In this document: positions 19,214 through 26,924 of the stretch, piece by piece
Layout of the letters: every line of letters begins with the position of its first letter
Position numbering within the stretch: the stretch's first letter is position 1
NCBI GenBank assembly: GCA_011525625.1
Contig: WYAX01000009.1
Span: 62,001-126,000, forward strand
Source: Nitrospira defluvii
GTDB lineage: Bacteria; Nitrospirota; Nitrospiria; Nitrospirales; Nitrospiraceae
Reading direction: 5' to 3'
DNA length: 64,000 bases
Position numbers and translations under genes: made by a program
The notes under the pieces: model-generated
What the model saw: the letters and a program-made list of their open reading frames with translations, nothing else
What the model was told of the DNA's origin: nothing
Databases searched by the model: none

Positions 19214-19669
19214 ATGAGCCGGTTGTGGGATGACGCTTCAAGGACCCCATTAGCCACGACTCTAGCACGCATCTTTATTGCGGCGGTTGTCGTCAATTAT
19301 CCCTGGGAACGCGCGCAGTCCACGCTTTACGTGGCAAGGGATGGAACCTCTATTCCCTGGTGGCAGTGCTTCTCGATGAGTCTCGGCGACGGCCTGCTCG
19401 TCCTGCTCATGTTCTGGATCGGGTGGATCTGGTTTGGTCAGCCAGGATGGTTTCAGCATCCTGGGCTGCGAGGGTATGCGCTCATGGCCGTTACCGGGCT
19501 TGTCATGATCATTCCGCTTGAATGGATCATGATTTACGGGGCGAAATGGTGGAGCTATACCACACAGATGCCCCTCATTCCGGGCGTTGCCGTGGGCGTC
19601 AGCCCGGTGGCCCAGATGTTACTGCTCCCGCCGTTGATCCTCCGGGCCGTCGCGATGTGGCATCGCTGA
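19214..19669 (+). CDS. NYPWER membrane protein, paralogue 1
   Basis: 151 aa with about four membrane segments. The ribosome site GGTGGAGG precedes the ATG. Conserved features shared with the copies at 21799 and 40831 are NYPWERxQSxLYV in or after the first helix, DGLLVLLMF in the second, PGLRGYALM, a Glu-Trp in the third helix (LEWIMIY), WWSYTTQMPLIPG, and QMLLLPPLILR at the end. The paired Glu-Trp, Trp-Trp-x-Tyr and Gln-Met positions in the membrane could bind a ligand. I do not recognise a named family. Each copy lies near a copy of the NDH-ALAAWY lipoprotein. Confidence 0.82.
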   Translation: MSRLWDDASRTPLATTLARIFIAAVVVNYPWERAQSTLYVARDGTSIPWWQCFSMSLGDGLLVLLMFWIGWIWFGQPGWFQHPGLRGYALMAVTGLVMIIPLEWIMIYGAKWWSYTTQMPLIPGVAVGVSPVAQMLLLPPLILRAVAMWHR

Positions 19670-19688
19670 AGAACGAAGGAGGCGCCGC

Positions 19689-20426
19689 ATGGCGCAACAG
19701 CACTCACGATTCCAAGCAGAGTCGCTTCCGGACCTTTCAATTATCATCCCGGCTTTAAATGAAGCGGATGAGCTTGACGCGACCTTGCACGCCATCGCTT
19801 GCTTGCGAGGCCATAAAGAAGTGATCGTCGTCGATGGCGGGAGTCAGGACATGACGGCAGAGATTGCCCGACAGCATGGCGCATGCGTCATGCGGGAGCA
19901 AGGCGGCCGTGGAAGGCAGTTGCACGCGGGCGCCAGTCTGGCTAAGGCGGATATCTTATGGTTTCTGCATGCCGACACGATTCCACCTGCCAACGCTGTG
20001 GAGCATATCAAGGAGGCATTACAAGGTCCCGACATCGTGGGTGGATGCTTCGCGGTCACGTTCGCCGGCTCAACATCCAGCGCACGCTTCCTGACGTGGC
20101 TATTTCGTCGTTTGCATAAGGTAGGACTGTGTTATGGAGACGCGGCGATTTTTGTGAAACGCCATCACTACACCACTATGGGCGGCTTCCCGCCGTTTCC
20201 AATTTTCGAGGATGTTGCGCTCCTGCAATCCCTGAAGGCCATGGGCCGCCTCGTCGAATGTCCGGCTACCGTCACGACCTCTTCGCGCCGAATCGAACGA
20301 TGTGGCTTGGTGAGGACCTTAGGACTGTGGACGGCCTTGCAAGTGCTGTACTGGCTCGGTGTCTCTCCCTATACTCTCGGTCGCTTCTATCGCCCCGTCA
20401 AAGGCCAGGTGCAAACTCCGCCATGA
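19689..20426 (+). CDS. Family 2 glycosyltransferase, TIGR04283 type
   Basis: 245 aa. AAGGAGG precedes the ATG. GT-A fold signs are LSIIIPALNEADELDATL at the start, EVIVVDGGSQDMT (nucleotide-sugar site), GRGRQLHAGA and DILWFLHADTIPP (the His-Ala-Asp is the metal-binding position), then GGFPPFPIFEDVALLQSLKA. The pattern matches the rSAM/selenodomain-associated transferase 2 group, often found in clusters of unknown pathway. The gene is in the metal island between two membrane-protein cassettes, with no obvious partner. The acceptor is unknown. Confidence 0.88.
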   Translation: MAQQHSRFQAESLPDLSIIIPALNEADELDATLHAIACLRGHKEVIVVDGGSQDMTAEIARQHGACVMREQGGRGRQLHAGASLAKADILWFLHADTIPPANAVEHIKEALQGPDIVGGCFAVTFAGSTSSARFLTWLFRRLHKVGLCYGDAAIFVKRHHYTTMGGFPPFPIFEDVALLQSLKAMGRLVECPATVTTSSRRIERCGLVRTLGLWTALQVLYWLGVSPYTLGRFYRPVKGQVQTPP

Positions 20427-20532
20427 ACAGTGCATGTGCGAGAAGAAGAGAACTTCAGCTGTCGTGCGGTAAAACGGACTCTCTTTCTGCTGTGGGCTGA
20501 GCGTCAGTCTTACGAAATGGGAAGGATGTTCG

Positions 20533-21237
20533 ATGACGCAGGGAAGCGAACCTTCTAGCCGACTCTTCACAACCATGGTGTTGGTCCTCAGTGGCGCAGG
20601 CTTCTTTGCAATAGGTACTCTTGTGTCCTGCATGATGCCGATGATGGGGATGATGGGCATGGATGACAAGAACGATCAGGGCATGATGGACCAGGGCCAC
20701 ATGAAGGACATGATGCAGCAGATGATGGGCGGGATGTTACCGCCAGGCATCACGCCTCAAGACCTTCCGGAGCCAGAGAGCCGTGGAGCGACATTGCTGA
20801 GCACTTACTGCTCTCAATGTCACAACCTTCCTAGTCCGCGGATGCACACGGCAGAAGACTGGCCTCGCGTGGCTGGCCGAATGTTGATGCGAGAGCGGAT
20901 GATGGCCAGAATGCGCGGCATGATGATGCGGGTGAAAGCTCCCACACCCCAGGATGAGGAGGCGTTACTGCAATATCTGAAGGCCCACGCCATGCAGGCG
21001 TTGTCTCCCACAGCAGTTCCCGCACCGGATTCACCAGGTGCTGCCCTCTTTCAGCAGACATGCGCGCAATGCCATGCCCTGCCTGAGCCGAAACAGCACA
21101 CAGCCTTAGAATGGACGGCCGTGGTGAAGCGGATGCGAGAGAACATGAAGAATATGGGACGCAGGGAGATCACCGATCAGGAGGCGAGGGACATTACCGC
21201 TTACTTGGAGCGACACTCACGTGAGAACGAGAGATGA
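20533..21237 (+). CDS. Met-rich di-haem cytochrome c lipoprotein
   Basis: 234 aa. GGGAAGGA precedes the ATG. An N-terminal hydrophobic segment ends in a lipobox-like LVSC (C33), followed by a Met-rich tract (MMPMMGMMGMDD, MKDMMQQMMGGML). Two c-type haem sites follow, CSQCH (93-97) and CAQCH (177-181), each trailed by a similar segment (HTAEDWPRVAGRM, HTALEWTAVVKRM), so the protein is an internal duplication. It is expected in the periplasm, held to a membrane. The Met tract resembles those on the island's copper proteins, so a link between electron transfer and Cu(I) is plausible but unproven. Confidence 0.88.
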   Translation: MTQGSEPSSRLFTTMVLVLSGAGFFAIGTLVSCMMPMMGMMGMDDKNDQGMMDQGHMKDMMQQMMGGMLPPGITPQDLPEPESRGATLLSTYCSQCHNLPSPRMHTAEDWPRVAGRMLMRERMMARMRGMMMRVKAPTPQDEEALLQYLKAHAMQALSPTAVPAPDSPGAALFQQTCAQCHALPEPKQHTALEWTAVVKRMRENMKNMGRREITDQEARDITAYLERHSRENER

Positions 21238-21364
21238 CAAGTCGACGATGTGTCCAGAACTACGCAGAAACAACAGGCGGGCGTTGAGGAGGAAGTGGGA
21301 ACTGGATTATGCGAGCATCAAGAACTCATGGCGACGAGCACTATAAATCAGGAGGCGGGGAATC

Positions 21365-21730
21365 ATGAGAGCCTGGTGGAATCTACTAAGGTCCCTTATA
21401 CCGGTGCTGGTGATGTTTGGGCTCGTGGCATGCGCGGCCAGCGGGAGCCCTCCTCAAGAGCTTATTGCCAAGAATGACCACGCCGCCCTGGCAGCCTGGT
21501 ATACAAGGGAGGCTGCGGGCCTACGATGGAAGGCCGAGGAGATGCGCCTGATGCTGGACATGTACGCGAACCCTTCTTATCAACCCGCTCCGAAAGAGTC
21601 CAAAGCGGAGTTGATCGCTCACTGTCAGCGCTTCATCGAGTACTACACCAAAGTCGCCGAGGAGGCCGAACGTATGGCCCAAGCTCATCGAGATGTCATG
21701 AAGCAATCGCAAGAGATGGACCGCAGATAA
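21365..21730 (+). CDS. Small lipoprotein, NDH-ALAAWY family, paralogue 2
   Basis: 121 aa; AGGAGG precedes the ATG. The signal peptide has a lipobox near VACAA. The core KNDHAALAAWYTREAAGLRW and the C-terminal HCQRFIEYYTKVAEEAERMA correspond to the copies at 15031 and 40066. The next gene, 68 bp downstream, is an NYPWER membrane protein, so here lipoprotein and membrane protein are direct neighbours without any pump gene between. This supports a functional pair. Confidence 0.8.
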   Translation: MRAWWNLLRSLIPVLVMFGLVACAASGSPPQELIAKNDHAALAAWYTREAAGLRWKAEEMRLMLDMYANPSYQPAPKESKAELIAHCQRFIEYYTKVAEEAERMAQAHRDVMKQSQEMDRR

Positions 21731-21798
21731 CACGATTGATTCTAGCAGCTTGTAGTCTCCCTCCGGGTGGTCGGAGGAATGTTTGTCCTTTTTCTCCG

Positions 21799-22251
21799 AT
21801 GCGAGGGATTCCCAATAGTCTCAAGACCAGTCTCCGGCAGCTTCTGGCCATGTATGTCGTGGCCGTCCTTTTCAATTATCCATGGGAACGAGTGCAGTCA
21901 TCGCTCTACGTTGGCATGGACGGTGCCAACGTCGCGTCATGGCTTTGCCTTGTGGCAAGTCTGATCGATGGCCTGCTCGTCTTGGTCATCTTTACGGTCG
22001 GGTGCATCATACTTCGTCGGCGAGATTGGTTTGAGAACCCTGGCGTTCGCGGCTATGTCTTGATGCTAGCCATGGGGCTTGCGATCAGTGTGATCGTTGA
22101 ATGGGCGACGGTTCACGTCGCGCACTGGTGGTCATACACGGAGCAGATGCCACTCGTGCCTTGGCTCGGTGTGGGGCTTCTGCCTCTCGCTCAGATGCTC
22201 TTTTTCCCACCTCTGATCTTCCGCATCGTCGCCTTCTGGCGCCATTGGTAG
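21799..22251 (+). CDS. NYPWER membrane protein, paralogue 2
   Basis: About 150 aa if the ATG at 21799 is used; the open frame continues upstream through the lipoprotein gene, where it is only a shadow. An ATG at 21850 is an alternative. Conserved marks: NYPWERVQSSLYVG, DGLLVLVIF, PGVRGYVLM, EWATVHVAHWWSYTEQMPLV and QMLFFPPLIFRIVAF. About four membrane helices. It ends the first cluster; about 170 bp later a strong promoter begins the next operon. Confidence 0.8.
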   Translation: MRGIPNSLKTSLRQLLAMYVVAVLFNYPWERVQSSLYVGMDGANVASWLCLVASLIDGLLVLVIFTVGCIILRRRDWFENPGVRGYVLMLAMGLAISVIVEWATVHVAHWWSYTEQMPLVPWLGVGLLPLAQMLFFPPLIFRIVAFWRHW

Positions 22252-22420
22252 GTTTGGTTACATAGAGCCAGGAACTTGTCTCGGCTCCTGAATGGTGAGC
22301 GTTCGCGCAAGCAGGTTTCCATCCTCGATCACTTCTGCCCGCTGCATCTTCAGCAAGCCGAGATCTGACCTTCCTGAATCCTGTGACAGCCTAGGACGAC
22401 ATCATGGCAAATGGTGGCTA

Positions 22421-22475
22421 TTGACAGGGATACCCGGTATGCCTATTATATAGGGGTACCAGGTACTCCTATATA
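22421..22475 (+). promoter_or_regulatory. Sigma70-type promoter with palindromic operator
   Basis: TTGACA (22421-22426) and TATTAT (22444-22449) are separated by 17 bp, a near-consensus housekeeping promoter. The spacer contains ATACC-C-GGTAT (22430-22440). Overlapping the -10 and start site is a near-perfect palindrome: arms 22447-22460 and 22462-22475 (TATATAGGGGTACC and its complement, one mismatch) around a single A. A repressor bound here would block the promoter. The next gene encodes a CsoR-family repressor, whose known operators are GC-centred palindromes, so autoregulation is the simplest reading. Confidence 0.82.
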
Positions 22476-22490
22476 GCTTGGAGGGACACG

Positions 22491-22793
22491 ATGAAAATTC
22501 CATTTCTAGGCGAGAAAACCCAGATCATTACTGAGGAGCGCAAAGCCGACGCCACACTGCGACTCAATCGCATCGAGGGGCAAATCAAGGGTATCAAAAA
22601 AATGGTCGCCGAAGGACGTCCGTGTGTCGAAATCCTCACACAATTGGCCTCAACCCAGGAGGCGCTTCGGGGGCTCACCAAGTTGATGATGCGCAACTAT
22701 CTGGAGAACTGTGCGACGGAGGCGATCCGCTCTAAGAGCGGCGACGAAATCTACGATGAGCTCATGAATGTGATTTTTAAGTTCGCCAAGTAG
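22491..22793 (+). CDS. CsoR/RcnR-family metal- or sulfur-sensing repressor
   Basis: 100 aa, all-helical DUF156 family. RLNRIEGQIKGIKKMVAEGR is the DNA-binding and oligomer helix. The sensing Cys are C45 (RPCVEIL) and C74 (NYLENCATEAI). In copper-sensing CsoR a His lies four residues before the second Cys; here that residue is Tyr70. A Cys-only site is more like the persulfide sensor CstR, or a modified copper site, so the inducer is uncertain. The ribosome site GGAGGG precedes the ATG. It is the first gene of an operon with a P1B-ATPase, which favours metal sensing. Confidence 0.9.
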   Translation: MKIPFLGEKTQIITEERKADATLRLNRIEGQIKGIKKMVAEGRPCVEILTQLASTQEALRGLTKLMMRNYLENCATEAIRSKSGDEIYDELMNVIFKFAK

Positions 22794-22859
22794 CACGGAT
22801 TGCAGTAGCTGGCCGCTGCCCGATCCTGAAGAACTTGGTCGGGAAGAGGAGATTGCACC

Positions 22860-23054
22860 ATGGTCGCCAAGATCGCCAAGCACCTGTTTGACTGTCCGCT
22901 CTACGATGAAACCGGGCTCTGTGGTTTCACTCCGTTACTTCTAGTGACGCTCGGAGCCATAGGACTGGGCTGGGTAACCGGGTACTTCGATGTCATATTG
23001 TTTCCAGCTCTGGCCGTGTTATTTACCCTGACCCTGTACAGGATTTTAAAGTGA
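22860..23054 (+). CDS. Small membrane protein with N-terminal Cys pair
   Basis: 64 aa with GAGGAG before the ATG. The N terminus has DCPLYDETGLCGF (two Cys nine residues apart) just ahead of two closely spaced membrane helices. Size and layout are like the small mercury transport proteins (MerF/MerE) but the Cys are outside the helices rather than as an in-membrane pair, so I do not assign it to them. The CP-x-n-LCGF motif also recalls the microproteins at 26238 and 26925. It lies in the csoR-like operon. Confidence 0.7.
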   Translation: MVAKIAKHLFDCPLYDETGLCGFTPLLLVTLGAIGLGWVTGYFDVILFPALAVLFTLTLYRILK

Positions 23055-23118
23055 ACCTGGGTGCAAGCACGTTCTACCAGTGATCCAAGGCTGACGAGTC
23101 TACAAAGACGGAGCGCAA

Positions 23119-23805
23119 ATGATCGTCGAGGAATTTCTCAAGACCTATGCCGAGGTGCTCCTTCATGGCTCTTGGTTGGTCGTCGGGATTGCCCTTGTGG
23201 CCGGCCTGCTCAGTAGCGCCATTTGTCCCTTCACGCTGCCCGTTGGCCTCGGCATCGTCGGCGTGGTCGGCACGGCGGAAAGTCGAATCTGTGGCACCGG
23301 TTTCCCGATTGCCATGGCCTTTTTTGCCGGCCTCGTCCTCAGTCTGACCGCGCTCGGCGCACTTGCGGGAGTCTTGGGCTTTGTCGCCACGCAAGCCATT
23401 GGCCAGTGGTGGATGCTGATCATGGCGGCGCTGGCGTTCGTCGCCGCGTTGGCGGTCCTTGCAGGGCCGTCGGTCAGGCTGCACGATGTGACGGTCCTGC
23501 GGCGGCCTGGGCTTCTTGGTGCCTTCGTCTATGGGCTTGTTTTCAGTCTTGGCACACCGGCGGTCTCCCTGCTCCTCGTGCTCACCGTCGCCGCGGCCGA
23601 ACACCAGCCGGCCTATGGCGCTCTGTTGGCGCTGGGATATGGCGTAGGCCGGGGCCTACCCTTCCTACTGCTTGGGCTGTTTTCGGGTGTGGCGATGCGG
23701 CTGCGCTGTCAGCCGTCGTGGTCCCGCGCGGTTCAAGTCACCACCGGCAGCCTGCTGCTGGTGATCACGGGCTATTACCTCTGGATCTTTCTGCGACTCA
23801 GCTAA
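23119..23805 (+). CDS. CcdA/DsbD-like membrane protein
   Basis: 228 aa, about six membrane helices. A Cys-Pro in helix 1 (SSAICPFTLPVGLGIVG) and the internally repeated plan (a second related segment near FSLGTPAVSLLLVLTV) match the CcdA/DsbD transmembrane family, which passes reducing equivalents from cytoplasmic thioredoxin to periplasmic proteins. The second repeat has Thr-Pro where the redox Cys would be, so the standard two-Cys mechanism may not apply. The gene is followed directly by the P1B-ATPase, so a role in reducing or delivering metal to that pump is plausible but inferred. Confidence 0.82.
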   Translation: MIVEEFLKTYAEVLLHGSWLVVGIALVAGLLSSAICPFTLPVGLGIVGVVGTAESRICGTGFPIAMAFFAGLVLSLTALGALAGVLGFVATQAIGQWWMLIMAALAFVAALAVLAGPSVRLHDVTVLRRPGLLGAFVYGLVFSLGTPAVSLLLVLTVAAAEHQPAYGALLALGYGVGRGLPFLLLGLFSGVAMRLRCQPSWSRAVQVTTGSLLLVITGYYLWIFLRLS

Positions 23806-23817
23806 ATGGAGGCTCAC

Positions 23818-26223
23818 ATGGCAAACAATACGTTCGAACCCATCCAGATGAAGGTCTCAGGGATGATGTGTTCCTTCTGCACGATGAGCATCGAGCGCGC
23901 GCTGAAGCGCTATCCCGGCGTCAAGAGCGTACTCGTCAATCTGGTCCACGGGATTGTCTTGGTAGAAGCCGATACCACACACATTACCCGAGCGGAATTG
24001 GCTACCGCGGTCGAAAAGCTTGGGTACAACGTCTCCTCCACCGAGGTGCAGCAGTACGCGACAGATGAGGCGATCTTCTCGGTGATTAAGCAGCGGGGAC
24101 GGATCGGCATGGCTCTCGCCCTGCTCGATCTGATCGTGGACCCCTTCAATCTCTTCAGCTTGCCGGCGTACCCGCGAGCTCTGTTCAGCTTCGCGGTGGC
24201 CGCGGTGATGCTGTTGTGGGTCGGCTATCCCATCCTGCGCAAGACGCTGCTGGCCATCGGCCAACGCGTGATCAACGCGAACGTGCTCCTCTCCGCCGCG
24301 GCTTGGGGCTCGTTCATCGTGGGCAGCTTGTCGCTCGTCGATCCGCGCTGGCCGAACTTTCTGCCGGTGGCGGGATGGTTAATGGCGCTGCATCTGTTCT
24401 TTGGCTACTTCAAGCTCGATGTGCGCAAGAAGGCCTCCGAAGCTGTCCGGAAGCTGCTGTCGTTGCAACCACCGAAAGCCCGGGTCCGTCGAGGCGAGCA
24501 GCTCATCGAAGCGCTGACCAGTGACGTGACGGCCGGCGAGATCGTGGAGGTCCGGCCAGGGGAACATATTCCGCTCGATGGCGAGGTCATCGAAGGGATG
24601 GCCAGTGTCGATGAATCCAGCTTCACCGGGGAATCGATCCCCTCCGCCAAGGAGATCGGGACGAAGGTCATCGGCGGGACGCTGAATTTGGATGGGCGGC
24701 TCATCGTGCGGGTGACCAAAGTCGGCAGCGAGACCTTCCTGAGCCAAATCGTCCGGCTGATGACCCAAATCGCCGAGCGTAAGCCACCGATCGAACTGTT
24801 AGCCGATCGGCTCATGAACTACTACGGGCCAGTCGTCTTTCTCATCGCTGGCCTGGCCTTTGCGGTGTGGCTGCTCGTGACCGGCGATGCCACCAAGGCG
24901 ACCCTGGTCCTGCTCACCACGGTTATTATGGGCTATCCCTGTGCCTTGGGGATCACGACGCCCATGCTGGCCGCGATTGCCGGCGGCAAGGGCATTGCGA
25001 TCGGGCTGTTGGTCAAGGCAAGCGAGGTCTTCCACGGACTGTCGACCGTGAATACGGTGGTCTTCGACAAGACGGGGACGCTCACCTACGGTCGGCCAAC
25101 GGTGACGGATCTGGTACCGATGGGCACCGACCGTGTGGAATTGTTGAAGGTGGCGGGGGCGGTGGAGGCATCCTCCGAACATCCCCTGGGTCAGGCTATC
25201 CGCTTCTTTTCGGAGCGGGAAGAGGTCCATACCGCTGCGGTCGAGCAGTTCCGGGCGTGGCCAGGCAAAGGCGTGTCAGGCACGGTCCAAGGCGCGGAGG
25301 TGCTCGCCGGTAAGCCCTCGTTCATTGAGGAACGCGGCGCGAAGCTGACCCAAGATGTTCGCACTCAGATTGATCGGCTCAATGGCGAAGGGAAAACGGT
25401 GGTAGTGATCGTTCGAGGAGGAACGTTGCTGGGACTCGTGGCGCTGCAAGATACGCCCCGGCCGGGCACCAAACGGCTGATCGAGAAGCTGCGCGAGAGG
25501 GGATACAGAACGGTGATGTTGACCGGGGATGCCCGCCGCGTGGCGGAAGCCATCGGCCAGACGCTCATGATTGATGAGGTCCGAGCGGAATTGCTCCCGC
25601 GAGAGAAGGTCGAGGCCATTGAAGGTCTCCAACGCGAAGGTCGGAAGGTCGCGATGGTGGGAGACGGTATTAACGATGCCCCTGCCCTGGCGCAAGCAGA
25701 TGTCGGTATCGCAATCGGGGCCGGAACGGATGTCGCGATTGAATCGGCCGGCGTCATTCTGGTCGGCGACCGACCAGATGACGTCCTGAACGCCTTGACG
25801 TTGGGCAAGGCGAGTTACCGCACGTTGACCGGCAATGTGATCGTGGCCGTCTTCTTCAACATCGTGGGGATGCTCTTCGCCGCGTTCGGGTATGTCACCC
25901 CCCTGTTTGCGGTCGTCTTTATGGTCGTGAGCATCTTTGCCATCCTCCTCAACACGCTCAAGATCCGCTGGATGAAGCTGGAGCGCGAGGCCGTGTCGGA
26001 GCACGCCCCACTGGCAGAGCGGGAATTCCTGATCCCCAACATGGTTTGCGAGGGCTGCGCCACGAAGATTCAGCAGAGCTTGCAAGCAGTCCCTGGAGTC
26101 CGCGAGGTGAAACCCAAAGTGGCTCAGAAACATGTCCAGGTCACCTATGAGCCCGCAAAGGTTCCTGTAGAACGCCTGAAGGAAGTCATTGAGCAGGCGG
26201 GGTTTACAGCGCTCGAAGCGTAA
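23818..26223 (+). CDS. P1B-type heavy-metal ATPase with YPC motif and HMA domains at both ends
   Basis: About 801 aa from ATG 23818, chosen because GGAGG lies just upstream (the ATG at 23806 overlaps that site). N-terminal HMA domain GMMCSFC (C18, C21), the eight-helix P1B core with TGES, phosphorylation site DKTGT (D417), HP motif SSEHPLGQAI and [14 protein letters not shown], then a second HMA domain at the C terminus (NMVCEGCATKIQQSL). The metal-binding motif in membrane helix 6 is Tyr373-Pro-Cys375 (GYPCALG) instead of the usual CPC, which should change selectivity or affinity. It shares an operon with a CsoR-like repressor and a CcdA-like protein. Confidence 0.93.
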   Translation: MANNTFEPIQMKVSGMMCSFCTMSIERALKRYPGVKSVLVNLVHGIVLVEADTTHITRAELATAVEKLGYNVSSTEVQQYATDEAIFSVIKQRGRIGMALALLDLIVDPFNLFSLPAYPRALFSFAVAAVMLLWVGYPILRKTLLAIGQRVINANVLLSAAAWGSFIVGSLSLVDPRWPNFLPVAGWLMALHLFFGYFKLDVRKKASEAVRKLLSLQPPKARVRRGEQLIEALTSDVTAGEIVEVRPGEHIPLDGEVIEGMASVDESSFTGESIPSAKEIGTKVIGGTLNLDGRLIVRVTKVGSETFLSQIVRLMTQIAERKPPIELLADRLMNYYGPVVFLIAGLAFAVWLLVTGDATKATLVLLTTVIMGYPCALGITTPMLAAIAGGKGIAIGLLVKASEVFHGLSTVNTVVFDKTGTLTYGRPTVTDLVPMGTDRVELLKVAGAVEASSEHPLGQAIRFFSEREEVHTAAVEQFRAWPGKGVSGTVQGAEVLAGKPSFIEERGAKLTQDVRTQIDRLNGEGKTVVVIVRGGTLLGLVALQDTPRPGTKRLIEKLRERGYRTVMLTGDARRVAEAIGQTLMIDEVRAELLPREKVEAIEGLQREGRKVAMVGDGINDAPALAQADVGIAIGAGTDVAIESAGVILVGDRPDDVLNALTLGKASYRTLTGNVIVAVFFNIVGMLFAAFGYVTPLFAVVFMVVSIFAILLNTLKIRWMKLEREAVSEHAPLAEREFLIPNMVCEGCATKIQQSLQAVPGVREVKPKVAQKHVQVTYEPAKVPVERLKEVIEQAGFTALEA

Positions 26224-26237
26224 AGGCGGTGATCGCC

Positions 26238-26324
26238 ATGTGTCCATGGGTCGGCATGCTCGGCTTCTGCCCGTATGAGGTGGCATCCCGCGTCTGGCAG
26301 TGGGTGCAAGGCCTCTTTGCGTAA
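26238..26324 (+). CDS. 28-aa Cys-Pro microprotein, copy 1
   Basis: ATG 26238 to TAA 26324. The product starts MCPWVGMLGFCPYEVAS and ends RVWQWVQGLFA. The upstream stretch from 26223 (AAGGCGGTGATC) differs by one base from the perfect complement of the 16S tail, so translation is likely. A related 29-aa frame with its own strong ribosome site lies at 26925: both have MCP, six residues, G-F-CP, and then a Ser-Arg. This copy is the last gene before a terminator in the csoR-like/P-ATPase operon. Two Cys-Pro pairs suggest a metal site; function unknown. Confidence 0.62.
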   Translation: MCPWVGMLGFCPYEVASRVWQWVQGLFA

Positions 26325-26342
26325 GCAGAAAAGGGCAACACG

Positions 26343-26379
26343 GGCGACCGGTCTACTGTGCGCCGGTCGCCATTTTATT
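26343..26379 (+). terminator. Rho-independent terminator
   Basis: Perfect 9-bp stem GGCGACCGG / CCGGTCGCC (26343-26351 and 26363-26371) with an 11-base loop, followed by ATTTTATT. It closes the operon that begins at 22421. Confidence 0.85.
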
Positions 26380-26432
26380 GCATCAGACATGAGCAAGTCC
26401 GATCCTCTCTAAGTCGGCGCGTCCTAAATCCC

Positions 26433-26464
26433 TTGACTCGGTACTATGGTACAGGGGGTATCGT
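26433..26464 (+). promoter_or_regulatory. MerR-type promoter/operator
   Basis: TTGACT (26433-26438) and TATCGT (26459-26464) are about 20 bp apart, the over-long spacing typical of MerR-controlled promoters. The spacer holds GTAC-TATG-GTAC, the same GTAC-N4-GTAC dyad as the classical mer operator. Unlike the divergent classical mer layout, merR itself lies directly downstream on the same strand, so the regulator heads its own metal-inducible unit. The expected transcript start is only about 0-12 bases before the start codon. Confidence 0.78.
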
Positions 26465-26469
26465 TCGCA

Positions 26470-26919
26470 ATGGGTGATGGCATGGCCACTGAACTGACGA
26501 TCGGACGGCTTGCAAAGCAAGTTGGCGTCAATGTTCAGACGGTCCGATATTATGAGCGGCGGAAGCTGCTCCCGCCGACCTCCCGCATGCCATCAGGCTA
26601 CCGCCTCTACGGCAATGAGGCACTTAGGCGCTTACGGTTCATTCGGAACGCGCAGACGTTGGGTTTCACGCTGCAGGAGATTGCCGAACTGCTGAATCTG
26701 CGAGTCAGCTCGACCGCTCGTTGTTGGGACGTGCAACGGAAGGCGCAGGCCAAGCTGGTGCAGGTCGAGGCCAAGACCCGAGACTTGCGGGCGCTTGCCC
26801 GCTCGCTCCGAGTATTGGTCCGGAATTGTCAGGCTGGTCAGCCCACCGACCGCTGTCCGATCCTAACGAGTTTGGAAAAGGAGAGAGGAAGGCCGGTTGA
26901 GGCCAACACGAGGAGGTGA
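26470..26919 (+). CDS. merR: MerR-family regulator, mercury-type Cys triad
   Basis: About 149 aa from ATG 26470 (ATG 26482 is possible; the more upstream ATG at 26446 lies inside the operator and is unlikely). Winged-helix head LTIGRLAKQVGVNVQTVRYY, ERRKLLPP and MPSGYRLYG. Three Cys follow: one after STAR, the second exactly 35 residues later (RNC) and the third nine residues after that (DRC). Those spacings equal Cys82-117-126 of the Tn501 MerR that bind Hg(II). With a mer-type operator ahead and a MerB-MerT gene behind, mercury or organomercury sensing is well supported. Confidence 0.92.
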   Translation: MGDGMATELTIGRLAKQVGVNVQTVRYYERRKLLPPTSRMPSGYRLYGNEALRRLRFIRNAQTLGFTLQEIAELLNLRVSSTARCWDVQRKAQAKLVQVEAKTRDLRALARSLRVLVRNCQAGQPTDRCPILTSLEKERGRPVEANTRR

Positions 26920-26924
26920 CGACC

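Noticed and set aside
26446-26469. First in-frame ATG of merR
   Set aside because: It lies inside the mer-type operator, upstream of the -10 box, so it cannot be on the message from that promoter.
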